The notes: generated by a model from the letters alone, not told the origin. Positions 31,222 through 42,242 are shown, counted from the stretch's first letter. The stretch: 64,000 nucleotides of DNA from Francisella sp. LA112445 (GCF_012224145.1 NZ_CP041030.1:1922001-1986000), one strand, 5' to 3'. Made by a program: numbers and translations.

Positions 31222-32526
31222 ATGACTCAAAAAATACATAATATCCGTGGATATGCTTGGATAATAATAATACTTAGCTCTTTTTTATTATTTGATAAGT
31301 ATATTATGCAAGTTTTTCCTAGTCTAATAACAGATGACATGATGTCAAGCTTTGGCACAAACGCCACAGAAACTGGAGCTCTAGGATCTGCTTTCTTTTG
31401 GTCAATAATTATATGTCAGCTTTTTTTAGCTGGACCAATTATTGATAAATTTGGCTTTAGGCTTATTAGCCCTATTTCAATAACCATCTCTGCCATAGGT
31501 GTTATCCTATTTGTTGTAGCTGCGAATTTCGGTAGCCTTAGCATGGCATATATAGCTAGAATAATTACCGGTCTTGGCGTATCTTTTGCAACAATTTCGT
31601 ATCTAAAAGCTGTCTCAGTATGGTTTGAACCACGCAAATTTGCTTTTGCAGCTAGCTTTCTAGCTACAGCCGCGATGATTGGTGCACTTTGTGCTCAAGC
31701 ACCACTAGCATATTTAATTAGCCTATGTGGTGACTGGAAAATGGCCATGCTACTTTTCTCAGTAGCTAGCTTATTAATGGGTGTTGTTTACTATATTGTA
31801 GTCCGCGATTTTAATCCTAAGCAACCTGAAGCTAGCTCACCTAGCAATCAGTTAAAAACTATAGATGCCTTAAAAGAGGTTGTTAAAAATAAAAATAACT
31901 GGCTTTTGACATTTTATGTTGGGTTAAGCTTCACTGCTGTAGATGCATTTGCAGGATTTTGGGGTAACGCCTATTTTCGTGAGGCTTATCATGTTTCTAG
32001 AGAAGAAGCAGCTAGTATAATCTCAATGATATTTATAGGGATGGCAATAGGCTCTCCAATTATCGGTAAACTATCTGAAGCTCTTAATAGTAGAAAAGGT
32101 GTAATGATAATTTTCCACATAATAGGCACTGTAGCTATTAGCTTTGTTTTATTAGCAAAAACTAGTGCCACAATATCAGCCATTCTACTATTTATTTTTG
32201 GCTTATGCTTAGGGATATACATGCTTTCATTTGCCATAGGCAATCGCATTAATCCTATTATAATCACTGCCACTGTTGCTGCTTTTATTAATACTGGAGA
32301 ACCAATTCTAGGAGCTATTTTTGATCCATTGATAGGATATTTTCTAGATTTATCTTGGACTGGAAAATATATCAACAAAGCTGGCGAGATAGTATCTCAA
32401 CACACAAGCTCAGCTGATATCAAATACTTCGATCTAAGCTCTTATCACTTTGCCTTCACAACACTTGTTGTTAGTATGATTGCATCATTGATAATATTAT
32501 TTATGATTAAAGACACTAAAGATTAA
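31222..32526 (+). CDS. MFS transporter, Pht/Fpt-like
   Basis: A 434-residue transporter with 12 membrane segments. It begins HNIRGYAWIIIILSSFLLFDKY and carries the typical loop GPIIDKFGFR between helices 2 and 3. It is a paralogue of the MFS protein at 34513-35811: the same opening motif, DxMxSSF, NATE, IGNRINPI, and AAxINTGEP in both. Members of this type in Francisella have been grouped with Legionella phagosomal transporters, which often carry amino acids or nucleosides; that link is from memory and the substrate is not visible. It is divergent from the atp operon and its stop overlaps that of rluC by 4 nt. Confidence 0.82.
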   Translation: MTQKIHNIRGYAWIIIILSSFLLFDKYIMQVFPSLITDDMMSSFGTNATETGALGSAFFWSIIICQLFLAGPIIDKFGFRLISPISITISAIGVILFVVAANFGSLSMAYIARIITGLGVSFATISYLKAVSVWFEPRKFAFAASFLATAAMIGALCAQAPLAYLISLCGDWKMAMLLFSVASLLMGVVYYIVVRDFNPKQPEASSPSNQLKTIDALKEVVKNKNNWLLTFYVGLSFTAVDAFAGFWGNAYFREAYHVSREEAASIISMIFIGMAIGSPIIGKLSEALNSRKGVMIIFHIIGTVAISFVLLAKTSATISAILLFIFGLCLGIYMLSFAIGNRINPIIITATVAAFINTGEPILGAIFDPLIGYFLDLSWTGKYINKAGEIVSQHTSSADIKYFDLSSYHFAFTTLVVSMIASLIILFMIKDTKD

Positions 32527-33449
32527 ACTGATAAGAATTTATTAAATCTATCATCTAATTCAGCTGTTATTGATATTTTCTGGTGTTGTTTTTCATCAAA
32601 GAACTCTAACTTACCCGCATGAAGTAGTAATTTATCAACCCCCTTTGCGCTTAATCTAACATCCTTATCCGCAAAACCGTACTTCTTATCTGCAACTATA
32701 GGGTTACCCATTGCTTTTGTATGTACCCTAATCTGGTGAGTTCTACCCGTTTCTAGTTTAATCTCAAGTAAACTATAATCACCTAAATGTTTGACAGATA
32801 TAATCTTAGTAAGAGCTCTTTTACCTTCTTTCTTGTCAACCTTAACTAGTCTTTGACCATCTTTAGTTTCAGTTCTTTTTAAGGGTAAATCTATTTCTTT
32901 AATATTTTTATCCCATTTGCCATGTACTATAGCATAATATATCTTATTAACATTTCTCTGCTTAAATAGATCAAAAAAATACACTAACGAACTATGTTTT
33001 TTAGCTAAAAGAACACAACCTGAAGTTTCTTTATCTAACCTATGCACTAGATCTAAACGCCTAGCTTTTGGACGTAATTGCCTTAATCGCTCTACTAGCC
33101 CTGAGTTGACTCCAGAACCTCCATGCACCGCCATTCCTGATGGTTTATCTACAACGATATAGTCATCATTTTCATAGAGTATTCTTTGCTCAAGAAACTC
33201 AAGGTGTGATTGAGATACTTTAATTTGCTTTTGATCATCTTCAAGACTAAAAGGAGGCACACGCACAATATCACCCGCACAAACTCGCGAAGTTTGCTTC
33301 ACTCTCTTTTTATTTACTCTCAATTCACCTTTGCGAATCCAGCGATAAATCAAAGACTTAGGCAGCTTTGAGAATTGTCCTATTAAAAAGTTATCTATAC
33401 GTTGATTATCAACATCATCAGAAACCTCAAGAAACTGAACTTTATTCAT
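32523..33449 (-). CDS. rluC: 23S rRNA pseudouridine synthase RluC
   Basis: RluA-family pseudouridine synthase of 308 residues. An S4 RNA-binding domain (about residues 16-75, IYRWIRKGELRVNKKRV) precedes the catalytic domain, whose HRLDKETSG motif holds the catalytic Asp. A RTHQIRVH segment follows. RluC, which modifies helices of 23S rRNA, is the best fit by size and context; RluD is the alternative. The start overlaps zapE by 8 nt, placing it last in the metY-rluC run. Confidence 0.9.
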   Translation of the reverse strand: MNKVQFLEVSDDVDNQRIDNFLIGQFSKLPKSLIYRWIRKGELRVNKKRVKQTSRVCAGDIVRVPPFSLEDDQKQIKVSQSHLEFLEQRILYENDDYIVVDKPSGMAVHGGSGVNSGLVERLRQLRPKARRLDLVHRLDKETSGCVLLAKKHSSLVYFFDLFKQRNVNKIYYAIVHGKWDKNIKEIDLPLKRTETKDGQRLVKVDKKEGKRALTKIISVKHLGDYSLLEIKLETGRTHQIRVHTKAMGNPIVADKKYGFADKDVRLSAKGVDKLLLHAGKLEFFDEKQHQKISITAELDDRFNKFLSV

Positions 33450-34509
33450 CTAAAGCCCCAAATTTTGGATTTTGCATATCGTTAAGTCGACTTATTGTTC
33501 TTTGGAACTCAAACTTTAATCGCTCACCTTTATACATTTCTTTAAAATCATAGTTAGCTAAAATTACAACTTTTTTATTTTGATCATAAAGCTCATCTAT
33601 AATAGCGATAAAACGCCTTGCCATATCTTCATTATACTCATCAAACCCGACCAGATTATATATAAAAACCTGCTCAAATCTCTCACAAAGCTCTATGTAA
33701 TCTTGTGAACTTCTACCATTTCCACAAATCACCTTAAAATCAAAGCAAACATCACTATCACTTAATAGCATAGTTGGAATCTCTCTCCCTAAAATCTCTA
33801 TTTGAATATCTTTCTCAAAGTGATGATTTCTTATAAAAAAACGATCAAAGAAATTCTTTCTATTTTGCTCGTTATATGGATAGAAATAATTCATGTAGTC
33901 CGTTGGTAAACGAAAACGATAATCTATACCTGAATCTAAATTCAAAACATCAACATGCTTGAGTAAAACATCAATTGCAGGTAAAAACAGCTCTCTTTGT
34001 AAGCCATTACGATATAGCTTTTCTGGCTCTATATTAGATGTTGCAACAAGAACCACCCCTAACTTAAATAACTCTGTAAAAACACTTCCTAGAATCATTG
34101 CATCAGCAATATCTTCAACAAAAAATTCATCAAAGCATATTATTTGCATTTCTTTAGCCATATCATAAGCTACTCTTGAAATAGGATTCTTCTTACCTTG
34201 ATATTTTCTTAACTGTGCATGAATATTTTTCATAAAATGTGAAAAGTGTTGACGTCTTTTCTTATCTATAGGCAAATTATTATAAAAGATATCCATAATA
34301 AATGTTTTACCTCTACCAACACCACCCCACATGTACAAACCATTTATAGATGGATAGATAGATTTAGAAAAGAATCTCGCTTTTGAAACCTTTTTCGAAA
34401 GAAGCTGATCAACGATTTTTTGTAAACTTTCTACAGCCTCTATTTGTAAAGAGTCTGCTTTTAGATTAAGCTTTTTTACTTTTTCAAAATATATTTCTTT
34501 AAGGTTCAT
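33442..34509 (-). CDS. zapE: ZapE/AFG1-family ATPase
   Basis: A 355-residue P-loop ATPase of the AFG1 family. The Walker A motif GGVGRGKT is at residues 62-69 (after LYMW), Walker B is CFDEFFVEDIADAMIL, and ATSNIEPEKLYRNGLQRE is the sensor segment. Bacterial members are linked to cell division at the Z-ring under stress; mitochondrial relatives help turn over respiratory subunits. It lies 3 nt after the MFS gene and overlaps rluC by 8 nt. Confidence 0.9.
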   Translation of the reverse strand: MNLKEIYFEKVKKLNLKADSLQIEAVESLQKIVDQLLSKKVSKARFFSKSIYPSINGLYMWGGVGRGKTFIMDIFYNNLPIDKKRRQHFSHFMKNIHAQLRKYQGKKNPISRVAYDMAKEMQIICFDEFFVEDIADAMILGSVFTELFKLGVVLVATSNIEPEKLYRNGLQRELFLPAIDVLLKHVDVLNLDSGIDYRFRLPTDYMNYFYPYNEQNRKNFFDRFFIRNHHFEKDIQIEILGREIPTMLLSDSDVCFDFKVICGNGRSSQDYIELCERFEQVFIYNLVGFDEYNEDMARRFIAIIDELYDQNKKVVILANYDFKEMYKGERLKFEFQRTISRLNDMQNPKFGALDE

Positions 34510-34512
34510 TTT

Positions 34513-35811
34513 TTACTTAACTTCTTTATCTTTAACCAAAATTAATAAGAAGAATGACACAATCATACTTAAAACCAATATTAGAAAGGCATTATGGTAG
34601 GCCTTTATACCAAAGTATCTATGTGCACCATCAGATACAACATTAGTGATGTTATTATGAACATCTATATACTGACCTGTCCATGTCATATCTAGCATAT
34701 GCCCAATAAGAGGATCAAACAATGCTCCAAGCAAAGGTTCCCCTGTATTAATTAAAGCTGCAACTGTTGCTGCGACAACTATAGGGTTAATTCTATTTCC
34801 TATAGCAAACGCAAGCATATAAACACCTAAACAAAAACCAAATGTAAATAACAAAGCTCCAGAGAAAGCTGGTGTTAGCTTAAACTGTAAAACTGCTGCT
34901 AATGAAATAGTTGCAATAATGTGAAACACCACCATTATCCCAATTCTATTATCAAACTTCTCAGAAAGCTTTCCTATAACTGGAGATCCAATTGCAAGAC
35001 CTAAAAACATCATCGATACAATAAATGATGCATCTTTTGAGGTTATTCCATACAACTCTCTAAAATAATTATTCCCCCAAATTCCACCAAAAACATCTAT
35101 CGTTGTAAAGGTCAAACCTGTATATATAGTAAGATACCAGTTATTTTTATTTAAAAGAACCTTTTTTATCCCTGCAAGAGTTCCTGACTCAGCAGTTTTC
35201 TCATTAACATGTGATGCATGAGGATTATAGTCTCTAACTAATGCCAAATAAAGTAGTGCCATAATAACACTAAAACAAGCATAGCTTACTAACGCCCTAT
35301 GCCATGATCCAGTTAGCTCTATTAAGTACGCTAAAGGCACCTGCCCTAACAATGCTCCTGTCATTGCAGCTGTCATAAGAAAACTACATACAAATGCAAA
35401 CTTTCTTGGACTAAACCATACTGCAGCTGCTTTTATATAACCTACAGTTGCAAAAGATGCTCCAATCCCTATCATTAGTCTTGAAACACATCCTAAAGCA
35501 AAACTATGTAGATCGGCTGACAAAACAAACAGTAAAAGACCAACGGCAGATAAAATCAAAGAAAAAAAGCTAACTTTCCTAAAACCTAGTCTATCAACAA
35601 CTGGCCCCGCAACAAAAAACTGACAAAAAACCACTGACCATAAAAATAGTGAAACCATTGCACTCATCTCAGTAGCGTTTATAGAAAAGCTACTCATCAG
35701 ATCATTAGCAATAAGGCTAGGAGAAACGTTCATTATATATTTGTCGATTAATAAGAACGAGCTTAGACCTACAACAATCCAAGCATAGCCTTTTATATTA
35801 TGTAGTTTCAT
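34513..35811 (-). CDS. MFS transporter, Pht/Fpt-like (paralogue)
   Basis: A 432-residue, 12-helix major facilitator related to the protein at 31222-32526, from the HNIKGYAWIVVGLSSFLLIDKY start to the YHNAFLILVLSMIVSF end. The GPVVDRLGFRKV loop is the MFS signature. Unlike its partner, this gene is embedded in an operon: 4 nt after hisS and 3 nt before zapE. Co-expression with translation genes suggests a housekeeping nutrient, perhaps an amino acid, but this is inference. Confidence 0.82.
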   Translation of the reverse strand: MKLHNIKGYAWIVVGLSSFLLIDKYIMNVSPSLIANDLMSSFSINATEMSAMVSLFLWSVVFCQFFVAGPVVDRLGFRKVSFFSLILSAVGLLLFVLSADLHSFALGCVSRLMIGIGASFATVGYIKAAAVWFSPRKFAFVCSFLMTAAMTGALLGQVPLAYLIELTGSWHRALVSYACFSVIMALLYLALVRDYNPHASHVNEKTAESGTLAGIKKVLLNKNNWYLTIYTGLTFTTIDVFGGIWGNNYFRELYGITSKDASFIVSMMFLGLAIGSPVIGKLSEKFDNRIGIMVVFHIIATISLAAVLQFKLTPAFSGALLFTFGFCLGVYMLAFAIGNRINPIVVAATVAALINTGEPLLGALFDPLIGHMLDMTWTGQYIDVHNNITNVVSDGAHRYFGIKAYHNAFLILVLSMIVSFFLLILVKDKEVK

Positions 35812-35815
35812 ATTT

Positions 35816-37081
35816 TTATCTTTCTAAAAAGTTTGCTAACTCACTCAACGAAACTTGCTCTTGAGCACGTTCTTGCTGAAGATATTTAATGCTTGCAACT
35901 TTATTCTGTAGCTCATCATGACCGATTATTACAGCAATCTTTGCCCCTGACTTATCTGCCTTTTTAAACTGCGACTTAAAGCCTCCAGCTTTAAGATCCA
36001 TATCCACTCTCAAATCAGGAAGTGCCACCCTAACACTCTCAACTATTGTGAAAGCCTTATGTAGCTGATCTTTTTCTAAAACAAAGAAAACATCACAATC
36101 AGAATTTTTGTTAGACAGTTTACCAAGATCTTCCATAAGCAGTAGCAAACGCTCCATACCGATACCAAAGCCTATAGATCCTGTTTTTTGCCCACCAAGA
36201 TTCTCCATCAAACTATCATATCTACCACCAGCACAAATTGCACTTTGAGTACCAAGCTTATCAGTTGTCCATTCAAAAACTAAACCACTATAATAATCTA
36301 AGCCTCTTACCAGATTATTATTAACAATATACTTTACACCTATAGCATCAAGATATTCACAAGTTTGTTGTAATCTCTGTTTAAATTCGTCGTCAATAAA
36401 ATCTATCAGCTTTGGCGCATTTTCAAGAATTTCTTGTGTTTTTACTATTTTCGAATCTAGTATTCTTAAAGGATTTTTATCTAATCTCTTAATAGAGTCT
36501 TCATCTAGCTCACTGTGATAAGGTTCTAAATATTCTAACAATGCTTTAACATAGTCTTGTCTATTAACACTTGAACCTAAACTATTTAGCTCTAATGTAA
36601 CATGCTCTGAAATTCCTAACTCTTTAAATAAGCTCCATGCTACAGATAGAATTTCTAAATCAACAGCAATAGAATCAAATCCATAAGCCTCTACACCAAG
36701 CTGGTAAAACTGACGATAACGCCCTTTTTGTGGCCGCTCATAGCGAAACATTGGTCCGCAATACCATAACTTCTGAGTTTGTCCTCTATTAGCTAGGCTA
36801 TTTTCTATAACCATTCTCACACAACCAGCTGTTCCTTCTGGTCGTAATGTTAAGCTATCACCATTTCTATCACTAAAATCATAAGTTTCTTTTGAAACAA
36901 TATCAGATGTCTCGCCAACACTTCTATGAAATAGCTCACTCTTTTCTAAGATTGGCAATCTAACTTCATCATAGTTATAACGATTAAGAATGGATTTTAT
37001 TTTGGACTCTAGAAATTGCCATTTATGGCTTTGTTCGGGCAATATATCATTAAACCCTCTAATGGCAGTAATCTTGCTCAT
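35816..37081 (-). CDS. hisS: Histidyl-tRNA synthetase
   Basis: Class II aminoacyl-tRNA synthetase attaching histidine to tRNA-His. The 421-residue protein shows motif 1 around [17 protein letters not shown], motif 2 [18 protein letters not shown], the histidine-specific [12 protein letters not shown], and motif 3 [10 protein letters not shown], with a C-terminal anticodon-binding domain. It lies 7 nt after rbfA. Confidence 0.98.
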   Translation of the reverse strand: MSKITAIRGFNDILPEQSHKWQFLESKIKSILNRYNYDEVRLPILEKSELFHRSVGETSDIVSKETYDFSDRNGDSLTLRPEGTAGCVRMVIENSLANRGQTQKLWYCGPMFRYERPQKGRYRQFYQLGVEAYGFDSIAVDLEILSVAWSLFKELGISEHVTLELNSLGSSVNRQDYVKALLEYLEPYHSELDEDSIKRLDKNPLRILDSKIVKTQEILENAPKLIDFIDDEFKQRLQQTCEYLDAIGVKYIVNNNLVRGLDYYSGLVFEWTTDKLGTQSAICAGGRYDSLMENLGGQKTGSIGFGIGMERLLLLMEDLGKLSNKNSDCDVFFVLEKDQLHKAFTIVESVRVALPDLRVDMDLKAGGFKSQFKKADKSGAKIAVIIGHDELQNKVASIKYLQQERAQEQVSLSELANFLER

Positions 37082-37088
37082 AGAAAAT

Positions 37089-37520
37089 CTACCTCAATTT
37101 TTCAGCTTTATCTTCTTTATTGCTATCCTTATAATTATCCTCAAGAGATTTATCATCTTGCTTGATTATTTTAGAATCTGCGTCTAAAGCTTTTTGTATT
37201 TTATCTTCCATTTCCATACCGTAATCTAATGACTTATCATAGATAAATTTAAGATTTGGTACTATTCTTAAGTTTAATGATTTTGCAATTGATGATCTGA
37301 AGAAACCTTTTGATTTCTCAAAAGCCTTTGCAATATATGCCCCATCCTCTGCTACAATGCATGTATAGTAAACTTTTGCATAAGATAAATCTCTAGAAAG
37401 ATCCACCTCCGTAATAGTTGCCGTAGCGAGCTTAGGGTCCTTTATTTTAGTGCGTAGCAATAAAGATATTACTTTCTGTAATTCACTCGCTACTCTTTGC
37501 ACTCTACCTTCTGCAGCCAT
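37089..37520 (-). CDS. rbfA: Ribosome-binding factor A
   Basis: Assists 30S maturation around 16S helix 1. The 143-residue protein has the [14 protein letters not shown] start, the [26 protein letters not shown]-like region and the [14 protein letters not shown] segment, then an acidic/lysine tail. It is 4 nt after infB, the usual order. Confidence 0.96.
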   Translation of the reverse strand: MAAEGRVQRVASELQKVISLLLRTKIKDPKLATATITEVDLSRDLSYAKVYYTCIVAEDGAYIAKAFEKSKGFFRSSIAKSLNLRIVPNLKFIYDKSLDYGMEMEDKIQKALDADSKIIKQDDKSLEDNYKDSNKEDKAEKLR

Positions 37521-37524
37521 AATA

Positions 37525-40071
37525 CTATAACTCCTTAGCTACCTCGATAACCTCAAATACTTCTATTTGGTCACCTGCGCGAACATCATTATAGTTTTTC
37601 ACACCGATACCACATTCCATACCTTTTTTGACTTCTGCAGCATCATCTTTGAATCTTTTCAGTGACTCAAGGCTTCCCTCGTAAATAACAACGTTATCTC
37701 TTAGTACACGTATTGGGTTAGTTCTCTTAACAGTTCCCTCAACTACCATACAACCAGCAATTGAGCCAAACTTAGATGATCTATAAACTTCTCTAACCTC
37801 AGCAATACCAATAATCTGCTCTTTCATCTCTGGAGATAATAGACCTGTCATCGCTTTTTTAACATCATCTATTAAATCATAGATAATATTATAGTAACGA
37901 AGCTCAACACCATCACTTTCAGCTAGTTTCTTAGCCGCACCATCAGCACGAACGTTAAAACCAACGATAACAGCTGTTGATGCAACAGCTAAAGTAACAT
38001 CTGATGATGTAATCGCACCGATACCACTAGCGATAATATCAACCTTAACTTCCTCTGTTGAAAGTTTGTTTAGAGACTCTCTAATAGCTTCTACAGAACC
38101 TTGAACATCACCTTTAAGAATGATTTTAAGAATTTGTTGCTCACCTTCTTTGCCCATATTATTGAACATATTAGATAATTTAAGAGCTTGCTCTTGAGCA
38201 ATTTTAGCTTCTTTTTGCTTTTGAGCTCTTTGTGTTGCAACTTCTTTTGCTTTTTTGTCGTTTTCTACAACGATCATCTCATCACCAGCAGCTGGAACAC
38301 CTGATAATCCAAGTATCTCAACTGGAGTAGAAGGTCCAGCCACTTTAATCTGAACACCAAGATCATTATACATTGCTCTTACACGGCCATACTCTTTACC
38401 ACAAAGGATTATATCGCCTTGCTTAAGTTCACCATTTTGAACAAGTGCAGTTGCAACAGGACCACGTCCTTTTTCTAAACGCGACTCAACTACAACACCT
38501 TCAGCATTACCATCAGCAAAAGCTTCTAACTCAAGAACTTCAGACTGTAACAATACAGCATCTAATAGCTCAGGCACACCTTCACCTGTTTTTGCAGAAA
38601 CATTAGCAAACATCACATCACCACCCCAAGACTCTGGGATAACATCTCTTTGCGCTAGTTCTCCAATTACTTTATCTGGATCTGCTTCAGGCTTATCAAT
38701 TTTATTTACAGCCACAACAATTGGCACTCCAGCAGCTTTTGCATGCTGAATAGCCTCTTCAGTTTGTGGCATCACACCATCATCTGCAGCTACTACTAAA
38801 ATTACGATATCTGTACTCTTAGCCCCTCTAGCACGCATAGATGTAAATGCTTCATGTCCTGGTGTATCTAAGAATGTCAAAGCACCTTTCTTAGTCTTAA
38901 CAGAATATGCACCAATATGCTGAGTAATTCCACCAGCTTCACCATCAACAACTCTAGCATTACGGATATAATCTAGTAAAGATGTTTTACCATGGTCAAC
39001 GTGACCCATAATTGTAACTACAGGTGCTCTTGATATTTGCTTATAACCACTTCTATCAACTGTTGTAACAGCTTCTTCTAGAGCATTCTCATTATGTAAA
39101 GTATACTTATGCCCCATTTCTTCAACTATTAGAATTGCTGTATCTTGGTCTAGTGATTGGTTAATAGTTGCCATCACACCCATATTAAATAATATCTTAA
39201 CAACCTCAGCACCTTTAACAGCCATTTTTTGAGCTAGGTCACTAACTGTAATACCCTCATATATCTCTACAGTTTTTACTGTATTTTCAACTGGCTTAGT
39301 AAACTCTTGTCTTTTAACTTTTGAATGCTTTACTTTACCTTTTCTAGAACCAAACTCATCAAATGAATCTAAATCACCTGTAAGCTGAGATAACTGTCTA
39401 GGATTAGCTTTTTTAAATCCTTTACCACCAGCTTTCTTAGCTTTAGACTTCTTCTCTTCTTCTTCTCTTTTGTATTTAGTATTACTAGTACTTGAGTCAG
39501 TAAAAGCTTTTTTGGCAGGTTTTTTCTTTGATTGTTTACTAGTAGCATCTGTCTTAGAGGAATCATCATCTTGATCACTTACCTCTGGAACTATTTCTGG
39601 CATAGATGTTATCTTGAAGCCACTACTTTTTACAGTTGCCTTTTTAGGCTCTTGTGCAACTACCGCCTCTGCTTTTTTCTCAGTAGTCTTCTCAAGTAAT
39701 TCTGCTGAAACTTCTTCTTTTTTAACATCAGTCACTACAGGCTGAACTTCTTTAGCAGGTTGCTCTTCTACTTGAGGTTTGATTTCTGAAACACTAGGTG
39801 CAACATCTTCTGTTTTTTTAGCAACACGTCTTTTACGCTTAACAGAAACATTTATTTTATGCTTGCCATCTAGCTTCATAGTAGTTACTTTTTTCCTAGC
39901 TGATGAGCTTTTTGCACTGTTGATCTTTGCTAAAAGTGTTTTCATCTCATCAGATGTAAGTGTGTCTTTCTCATTAGACTTAGATATACCAAAAGACTCA
40001 AGTTGCTTAAGTAGTGTATCTACATCTTTGTTAGTTTGTTGTGCTAATTGCCCAACTGTAATATCTGCCAT
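37525..40071 (-). CDS. infB: Translation initiation factor IF-2
   Basis: GTPase that places initiator tRNA on the ribosome. At 848 residues it has an N-terminal domain ([24 protein letters not shown]), a long charged Lys/Glu-rich linker, and a G domain from about residue 350 with [12 protein letters not shown] (G1), DTPGHEAF (G3) and NKIDKPEA (G4). Domains II-IV follow. The initiator tRNA gene is upstream in the same operon. It lies 39 nt after nusA. Confidence 0.98.
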   Translation of the reverse strand: MADITVGQLAQQTNKDVDTLLKQLESFGISKSNEKDTLTSDEMKTLLAKINSAKSSSARKKVTTMKLDGKHKINVSVKRKRRVAKKTEDVAPSVSEIKPQVEEQPAKEVQPVVTDVKKEEVSAELLEKTTEKKAEAVVAQEPKKATVKSSGFKITSMPEIVPEVSDQDDDSSKTDATSKQSKKKPAKKAFTDSSTSNTKYKREEEEKKSKAKKAGGKGFKKANPRQLSQLTGDLDSFDEFGSRKGKVKHSKVKRQEFTKPVENTVKTVEIYEGITVSDLAQKMAVKGAEVVKILFNMGVMATINQSLDQDTAILIVEEMGHKYTLHNENALEEAVTTVDRSGYKQISRAPVVTIMGHVDHGKTSLLDYIRNARVVDGEAGGITQHIGAYSVKTKKGALTFLDTPGHEAFTSMRARGAKSTDIVILVVAADDGVMPQTEEAIQHAKAAGVPIVVAVNKIDKPEADPDKVIGELAQRDVIPESWGGDVMFANVSAKTGEGVPELLDAVLLQSEVLELEAFADGNAEGVVVESRLEKGRGPVATALVQNGELKQGDIILCGKEYGRVRAMYNDLGVQIKVAGPSTPVEILGLSGVPAAGDEMIVVENDKKAKEVATQRAQKQKEAKIAQEQALKLSNMFNNMGKEGEQQILKIILKGDVQGSVEAIRESLNKLSTEEVKVDIIASGIGAITSSDVTLAVASTAVIVGFNVRADGAAKKLAESDGVELRYYNIIYDLIDDVKKAMTGLLSPEMKEQIIGIAEVREVYRSSKFGSIAGCMVVEGTVKRTNPIRVLRDNVVIYEGSLESLKRFKDDAAEVKKGMECGIGVKNYNDVRAGDQIEVFEVIEVAKEL

Positions 40072-40110
40072 TTCCCTCTCCCTTGTACTCTATATTATAC
40101 GCGTACTTTC

Positions 40111-41580
40111 CTATTCAAACCAAGGAGCTCTTGCCTGCATAATTAAATCTGTTGCTTGTTCTTCATCCATAGTCACGATATCAAGCAGCTCATCCACTGA
40201 CAATTCTGCTAAATCTTCCATAGTAACTATATTATTCTGAGCCAACTGGTTTGCTAAATCCTGACTCATCCCCTGCATATTTAATAAATCTTCAGCAGGC
40301 TCCTTATCACCTAAAGCTTTTGATAAGACAGCCGCTTTTGCTCTCTCTTGAAGCTCATCAACAACTTCTTCATCAAAACCTTCAATCTCTAAAAGCTCTT
40401 CTTTATCTAGATATGCTAGATCTTCTAATGTTTCAATACCTTCTTCTATTAGAACTAAAGCAAAATCATGGTCTATATCTAGAACTTCAACGAATTTCTC
40501 AACGATAGACATTTGTTTTTCTTCTTGCTCAGTATCAGATAGAACATTTATTCTCCATCCAATAAGTGCACTAGCTAGTCTAACATTAACACCATTTTTA
40601 CCAATAGCTTTAGATAAGCTTTCTTGCTTAACAACGATATCCATTGTGTTTGATTCTTCATCAACATTTACTTCTAATATATCTTCAGAATCCACTGGAG
40701 ATAAAGAATTAATAGCATACTGCACTGAATCTTCATCCCAAAGAATAACATCAACTTTTTCACCATTTAACTCACTCATTATTGAATGAATTCTTGAACC
40801 TCTAACACCTACACATGCTCCACAAGGATCAATTCTTTGGTCATTACTTTTAACTGTTACTTTAGATCTAAATCCTGGTTCACGAACAACATTTACTACA
40901 TTTATAAGTTCCTCTTCAACTTCTGGAACTTCTAGTTTAAATAAAGCTTTAAGCATTGTGTCACTAGCTCTGCTTAGCATTACTGTACTTGGCTTACCAG
41001 ACTCATCTTGCTCAACAGTTTCTACACACGCTCTAATTTTATCACCTACACGAAATCTTTCTCTAGCAATAAGGTCTTTCTTTGGTAAGATACCTTCAGC
41101 ATTATTACCTAGATCAATAACTAATATTTCATAAGTTGCTCTTTTAACTTCACCATAGACAATATCACCGATTTTCTCTTGGTAGATCTTTGCAGTCTTT
41201 TCTTTCTCGAAATTTTTGATCTTCTTCATCAAGATTTGTTTAGCCATAGTTGCAGCTATGCGACCATATCCATCGACCTCTACAGGCTCACGAATTACAT
41301 CACCAGCTTTAACGTTATAGCCTTTTTCTTGAGCCACATCTTCATATAGCTCTTTTGAATAATCTATTAAGTCTTCATTTTCAGAAACGATATGCCAAAC
41401 TCTATCAGCTGTAAACTCACCTGTTACTCTATCGATAGTAACTTCGATATTCATTTGCTCATCAAGCTCTTTTTTAGTTACAATAGCTAAAGCCTCTTCC
41501 ATAGCTTCAAATAAAAGATCTTTTGAAATATCTTTTTCATTAGCTACAGTTTCTAATACTAACAATAATTCTTTGCTCAT
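40111..41580 (-). CDS. nusA: Transcription termination/antitermination factor NusA
   Basis: Binds RNA polymerase and nascent RNA to control pausing and termination. The 489-residue protein has an N-terminal polymerase-binding domain (1-125), an S1 domain (about 135-200, IVYGEVKRATYE), two KH domains (about 230-345, with GVRGSRIHSIMSEL and IGKNGVNVRLAS) and two C-terminal acidic helix-hairpin repeats (about 365-485). It is 16 nt after rimP. Confidence 0.98.
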   Translation of the reverse strand: MSKELLLVLETVANEKDISKDLLFEAMEEALAIVTKKELDEQMNIEVTIDRVTGEFTADRVWHIVSENEDLIDYSKELYEDVAQEKGYNVKAGDVIREPVEVDGYGRIAATMAKQILMKKIKNFEKEKTAKIYQEKIGDIVYGEVKRATYEILVIDLGNNAEGILPKKDLIARERFRVGDKIRACVETVEQDESGKPSTVMLSRASDTMLKALFKLEVPEVEEELINVVNVVREPGFRSKVTVKSNDQRIDPCGACVGVRGSRIHSIMSELNGEKVDVILWDEDSVQYAINSLSPVDSEDILEVNVDEESNTMDIVVKQESLSKAIGKNGVNVRLASALIGWRINVLSDTEQEEKQMSIVEKFVEVLDIDHDFALVLIEEGIETLEDLAYLDKEELLEIEGFDEEVVDELQERAKAAVLSKALGDKEPAEDLLNMQGMSQDLANQLAQNNIVTMEDLAELSVDELLDIVTMDEEQATDLIMQARAPWFE

Positions 41581-41596
41581 ATCTAATTCCTTCTAT

Positions 41597-42049
41597 CTAA
41601 CTAAAATCTGGTGATACTCTTAGCTTTTTAAGCTCATCAAAATCAAAGCTCACCACTTTATTATTCTCTAACTCTAGAATAACATTATTTCCATCAACTT
41701 GTTTTAGCAAACCTTTAAATTTTGTCTGAGATTCAACAGGCGCTAAAGTAACAGCTTTTACATTGAAGCCTACTAATGCTTGTGCTTGAGTTATATTAAA
41801 GATTTGGCGGTTCATTCCTGGCGAAGACACTTCTAGAACATATTCTCCAGATACTGGATCTTCAACATCAAATATTGCACTGACTTCTCTACTAACAGTT
41901 TGGCAATCATCAACTGAAACACCATTTTCATGATCAATAAAGATACGAATAGTAACTTTACCACTTCCTACAACTTCGATTCCCCATAAAATATAGCCTA
42001 AGTCAGCTGTGATGGGTTCTACTATATCATATAAATCATCTAGTAACAT
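41597..42049 (-). CDS. rimP: Ribosome maturation factor RimP
   Basis: Needed for 30S assembly. The 150-residue protein contains the GYILWGIEVVGSGKVTIRIFIDHENGVSVDDC-like N-terminal domain and the YVLEVSSPGMNR motif before the C-terminal Sm-like domain. It directly precedes nusA and follows the initiator tRNA, as in E. coli metY-rimP-nusA. Confidence 0.96.
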   Translation of the reverse strand: MLLDDLYDIVEPITADLGYILWGIEVVGSGKVTIRIFIDHENGVSVDDCQTVSREVSAIFDVEDPVSGEYVLEVSSPGMNRQIFNITQAQALVGFNVKAVTLAPVESQTKFKGLLKQVDGNNVILELENNKVVSFDFDELKKLRVSPDFS

Positions 42050-42084
42050 TTTTACCCCTTAGATTTTGCATATCTCCAGATAGC

Positions 42085-42107
42085 AAAAAGGCCCTTTGAG
42101 GGCCTTT
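42085..42107 (-). terminator. Hairpin between metY tRNA and rimP
   Basis: AAAGGCCC (42087-42094) and GGGCCTTT (42100-42107) form a perfect 8-bp stem with a 5-nt loop. On the minus strand it is followed by a run of about five T. It is a good intrinsic terminator or partial attenuator, 18 nt past the tRNA and 35 nt before the rimP start. Confidence 0.75.
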
Positions 42108-42124
42108 GTAAAAGAATTCCTGAT

Positions 42125-42201
<77 letters not shown>

Positions 42202-42214
42202 TCTATAACCGTAT

Positions 42215-42242
42215 ATAATAACATCGTTTTTCGCCATGTCAA
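42215..42242 (-). promoter_or_regulatory. Sigma70-type promoter of metY
   Basis: On the minus strand a perfect -35 TTGACA (42237-42242) and a -10 TATTAT (42215-42220) are separated by 16 bp, and the -10 ends 14 bp before the tRNA 5' end. This position fits transcription of metY and, by readthrough, rimP onward. Confidence 0.75.

Noticed and set aside
31057-31239. 60-residue minus-strand ORF upstream of atpI
   Set aside because: It overlaps atpI and the MFS start, has irregular composition and no ribosome-binding site; it is part of the divergent promoter region.
39779-40240. 153-residue plus-strand ORF opposite infB/nusA
   Set aside because: Serine- and valine-rich antisense frame of the Lys/Glu-rich IF-2 linker; composition explains its length.
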